A stretch of DNA of 64,000 bases, from positions 1,302,001-1,366,000 of the forward strand of contig NZ_JACIEH010000001.1 in the NCBI RefSeq assembly GCF_014196745.1. Direction: 5' to 3'. This DNA comes from Sphingomonas kyeonggiensis (GTDB lineage Bacteria; Pseudomonadota; Alphaproteobacteria; Sphingomonadales; Sphingomonadaceae). Made by a program: the position numbers and the translations under genes. Positions 62,472 to 64,000 of the stretch are shown here, piece after piece (positions within the stretch are counted from its first letter, which is position 1; every line of letters starts with the position of its first letter). Under the pieces are notes generated by a model. The model made no database searches. It was given only the letters and a program-made list of their open reading frames with translations, and was not told the DNA's origin.

Positions 62472-64000
62472 GCGGCTTCCCGATCCTCACCGTCATGCTG
62501 GCGGTGCCCGCGATTGCCGCGGTCGCCTGCCTGTTCCTCAACGCGCAGGGCGCACGCTGGCTGGCGCTTGCCGCCACCTTCGTGGACCTGGCGCTCGGCA
62601 TCCTGCTCTGGTCCGGTTTCCAGACCGGCGATGGCGCTGCCCAGTGGCAGTTCGTCGAGCATGTCCGCCTGTTCGGCATCGGCGGCGCCGAGTTCGCCTG
62701 GGCACTCGGCATCGACGGCTTCGCGCTGCTGCTGATCGTGCTGTCGGTCTTCCTGATGCCGATCTGCATCGGGGCGAGCTGGCTCTCGGTCACCAAGCGC
62801 GTGCCGGAGTACATGGCTGCGTTCCTCGCCACCGAAGTGCTGATGATCGGCACCTTCGCGGCGCAGGACCTGATGCTGTTCTACGTCTTCTTCGAAGGCG
62901 GCCTGATCCCGATGTTCCTGATCATCGGCATCTGGGGCGGCGCCAACCGCATCTACGCGTCGTACAAGTTCTTCCTGTACACGCTGCTCGGCTCGCTGCT
63001 GATGCTGATCGCGATCATCTACATGATCCTGACCACCGGCACGACCTCGATCCCGGCGCTGATGCAGCACGACTTCCCGGCGCATGTGCAGACATGGCTA
63101 TGGCTGGCCTTCTTCGCCTCGTTTGCGGTGAAGATGCCGATGTGGCCGGTCCACACCTGGCTTCCCGACGCGCACGTCCAGGCGCCGACCGCCGGTTCGG
63201 TCATCCTGGCGGGCGTGCTGCTGAAGCTCGGCGGCTATGGCTTCCTGCGCTTCTCGCTGCCGATGTTCCCGGAAGCGTCCGCCCAGTTCATCTGGCTGGT
63301 GTTCCTGCTCTCGGCCGTCGCGGTGGTCTACACCTCGCTCGTCGCCCTGGTGCAGAGCGACATGAAGAAGCTGATCGCCTATTCGTCGGTCGCCCATATG
63401 GCGATCGTGACCTTCGGCCTGTTCGCACTCAATTCGCAGGGCATCGAGGGCGCGATGATGGTGATGCTCGGCCACGGCGTGGTCTCGGGCGCGCTCTTCC
63501 TGTGCGTTGGCGTCATCTATGACCGCCTGCACACTCGCGAGATCGACCGTTACGGCGGCCTCGCGATCAACATGCCGCGCTATGCCGTGCTGTTCCTGCT
63601 GTTCACCATGGCCTCTGTCGGCCTGCCGGGCACCAGCAACTTCATCGGCGAGTTCCTGAGCCTTGCCGGCATCTACCAGGTCTCGACGCTCTATGCGCTG
63701 CTCGGCACCACCGGCATCATCCTGGGCGCGGCGTACATGCTGTACCTGTATCGCCGGGTGGCCTTTGGCGACCTGACCAAGGACGATGTGAAGGCGATGC
63801 CGGACCTCGACCTGCGCGAGTTCGTCATGCTCGGCGCGCTGGCCGCGGTCACCCTCTGGATGGGTGTCTATCCGGAGAGCTTCATGAAGCCGATGCGCGG
63901 CGACGTGGAGAAACTGGTTGCCCGCCTCGAGCGCGCCGCGCCTGCCGGGGACTCGCTGCCGACCGTCGGCAAGCCCGCGCCTGCCGTTGAACATGGCGAA
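62468..64000 (+). CDS. nuoM: NADH-quinone oxidoreductase subunit M, 3' end beyond window
   Basis: 511 codons are visible and the frame is still open at the last base; the usual length is about 500-520, so nearly all of it is here. It is an antiporter-like proton-pumping subunit (ND4). [35 protein letters not shown] and [15 protein letters not shown] are the conserved pump motifs. The visible C-terminus is an extension rich in Ala and Pro ([12 protein letters not shown]). It overlaps the nuoL stop (ATGA). nuoN is expected right after. Confidence 0.95.
   Translation, partial: MSGFPILTVMLAVPAIAAVACLFLNAQGARWLALAATFVDLALGILLWSGFQTGDGAAQWQFVEHVRLFGIGGAEFAWALGIDGFALLLIVLSVFLMPICIGASWLSVTKRVPEYMAAFLATEVLMIGTFAAQDLMLFYVFFEGGLIPMFLIIGIWGGANRIYASYKFFLYTLLGSLLMLIAIIYMILTTGTTSIPALMQHDFPAHVQTWLWLAFFASFAVKMPMWPVHTWLPDAHVQAPTAGSVILAGVLLKLGGYGFLRFSLPMFPEASAQFIWLVFLLSAVAVVYTSLVALVQSDMKKLIAYSSVAHMAIVTFGLFALNSQGIEGAMMVMLGHGVVSGALFLCVGVIYDRLHTREIDRYGGLAINMPRYAVLFLLFTMASVGLPGTSNFIGEFLSLAGIYQVSTLYALLGTTGIILGAAYMLYLYRRVAFGDLTKDDVKAMPDLDLREFVMLGALAAVTLWMGVYPESFMKPMRGDVEKLVARLERAAPAGDSLPTVGKPAPAVEHGE

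Noticed and set aside
63800..64000. nuoM as a gene lacking a stop codon
   Set aside because: The frame simply reaches the end of the window; 511 codons already approach the full length of NuoM.

Overview
The window is a high-GC, gene-dense chromosomal segment that looks like a sphingomonad (Alphaproteobacteria, probably Sphingomonas or a close relative). The grounds are two large TonB-dependent receptors, the zapA / 6S RNA / formyl-THF cyclo-ligase neighbourhood, a DUF2842 protein, the tkt-gap-pgk-fba run, a 14-gene-type NADH dehydrogenase operon, and many GTG/TTG starts with tight start-stop overlaps. This assignment rests on gene content and order, not on a database search.

Layout. 1-5 kb: the end of a TonB receptor, a small exported protein, and a DeoR repressor with its YbjJ-like MFS partner. 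5-6.5 kb: a minus-strand pair of unrecognised acidic proteins that share a domain. 6.7-10.1 kb: a siderophore-type TonB receptor coupled to a PepSY membrane protein (iron uptake). 10.1-12.1 kb: an rtcB-prfH ribosome rescue/RNA repair operon, preceded by its own promoter, a 31-codon leader ORF and two perfect hairpins. 12.1-13.9 kb: an SDR diverging from an AraC regulator. 13.9-32.1 kb: a broad acyl-CoA catabolic region. It contains a two-headed TetR regulator, an ACAD10/11-type dehydrogenase, a Zn alcohol dehydrogenase, an ACAD10/11-type kinase, two SDRs, PhzF, a tandem pair of unknown exported proteins, TesB thioesterase, a probable heteromeric acyl-CoA dehydrogenase pair, a FadB-like fusion enzyme, a serine hydrolase and an acyl-CoA ligase. 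32.1-35.5 kb: a ParDE toxin-antitoxin module, glycerol kinase and an AI-2E family transporter. 35.5-38.1 kb: two identical tRNA-Asp genes, a PRC-barrel protein, DUF2842, formyl-THF cyclo-ligase, 6S RNA, ZapA and a small coiled-coil protein. 38.3-44.3 kb: central carbon genes tkt, gap, pgk and class I aldolase with a TlpA-like thioredoxin. 44.2-49.5 kb: ABM protein, O-methyltransferase, ThiE, L,D-transpeptidase, M23 peptidase, EF-P and SuhB. 49.6-64 kb: nuoABCDEFGHIJKLM, with nuoM running off the end.

How genes work together. The catabolic region can activate acyl chains (ligase), desaturate them (three ACADs), hydrate and oxidise them (FadB-like), oxidise alcohols (ADH, SDRs) and release them (TesB). 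The ACAD/kinase combination points to hydroxy-acyl-CoA breakdown through a phosphorylated intermediate. The nuo operon carries three extra genes between core subunits: an NTF2-like protein, a 57-residue membrane protein, and an exported protein made of two repeats. A 17-codon ORF also precedes nuoG.

Sequence architecture. Two families of inverted-repeat intergenic elements occur: seven copies of a REP-like family and three of a CCCTCTCCC family. Five of the eight convergent gene pairs end on one shared CTAG. The most novel-looking items are the orphan pair at 5-6.5 kb, the leader/attenuator-like structure before rtcB-prfH, the extra nuo genes and the split ACAD10/11 system.
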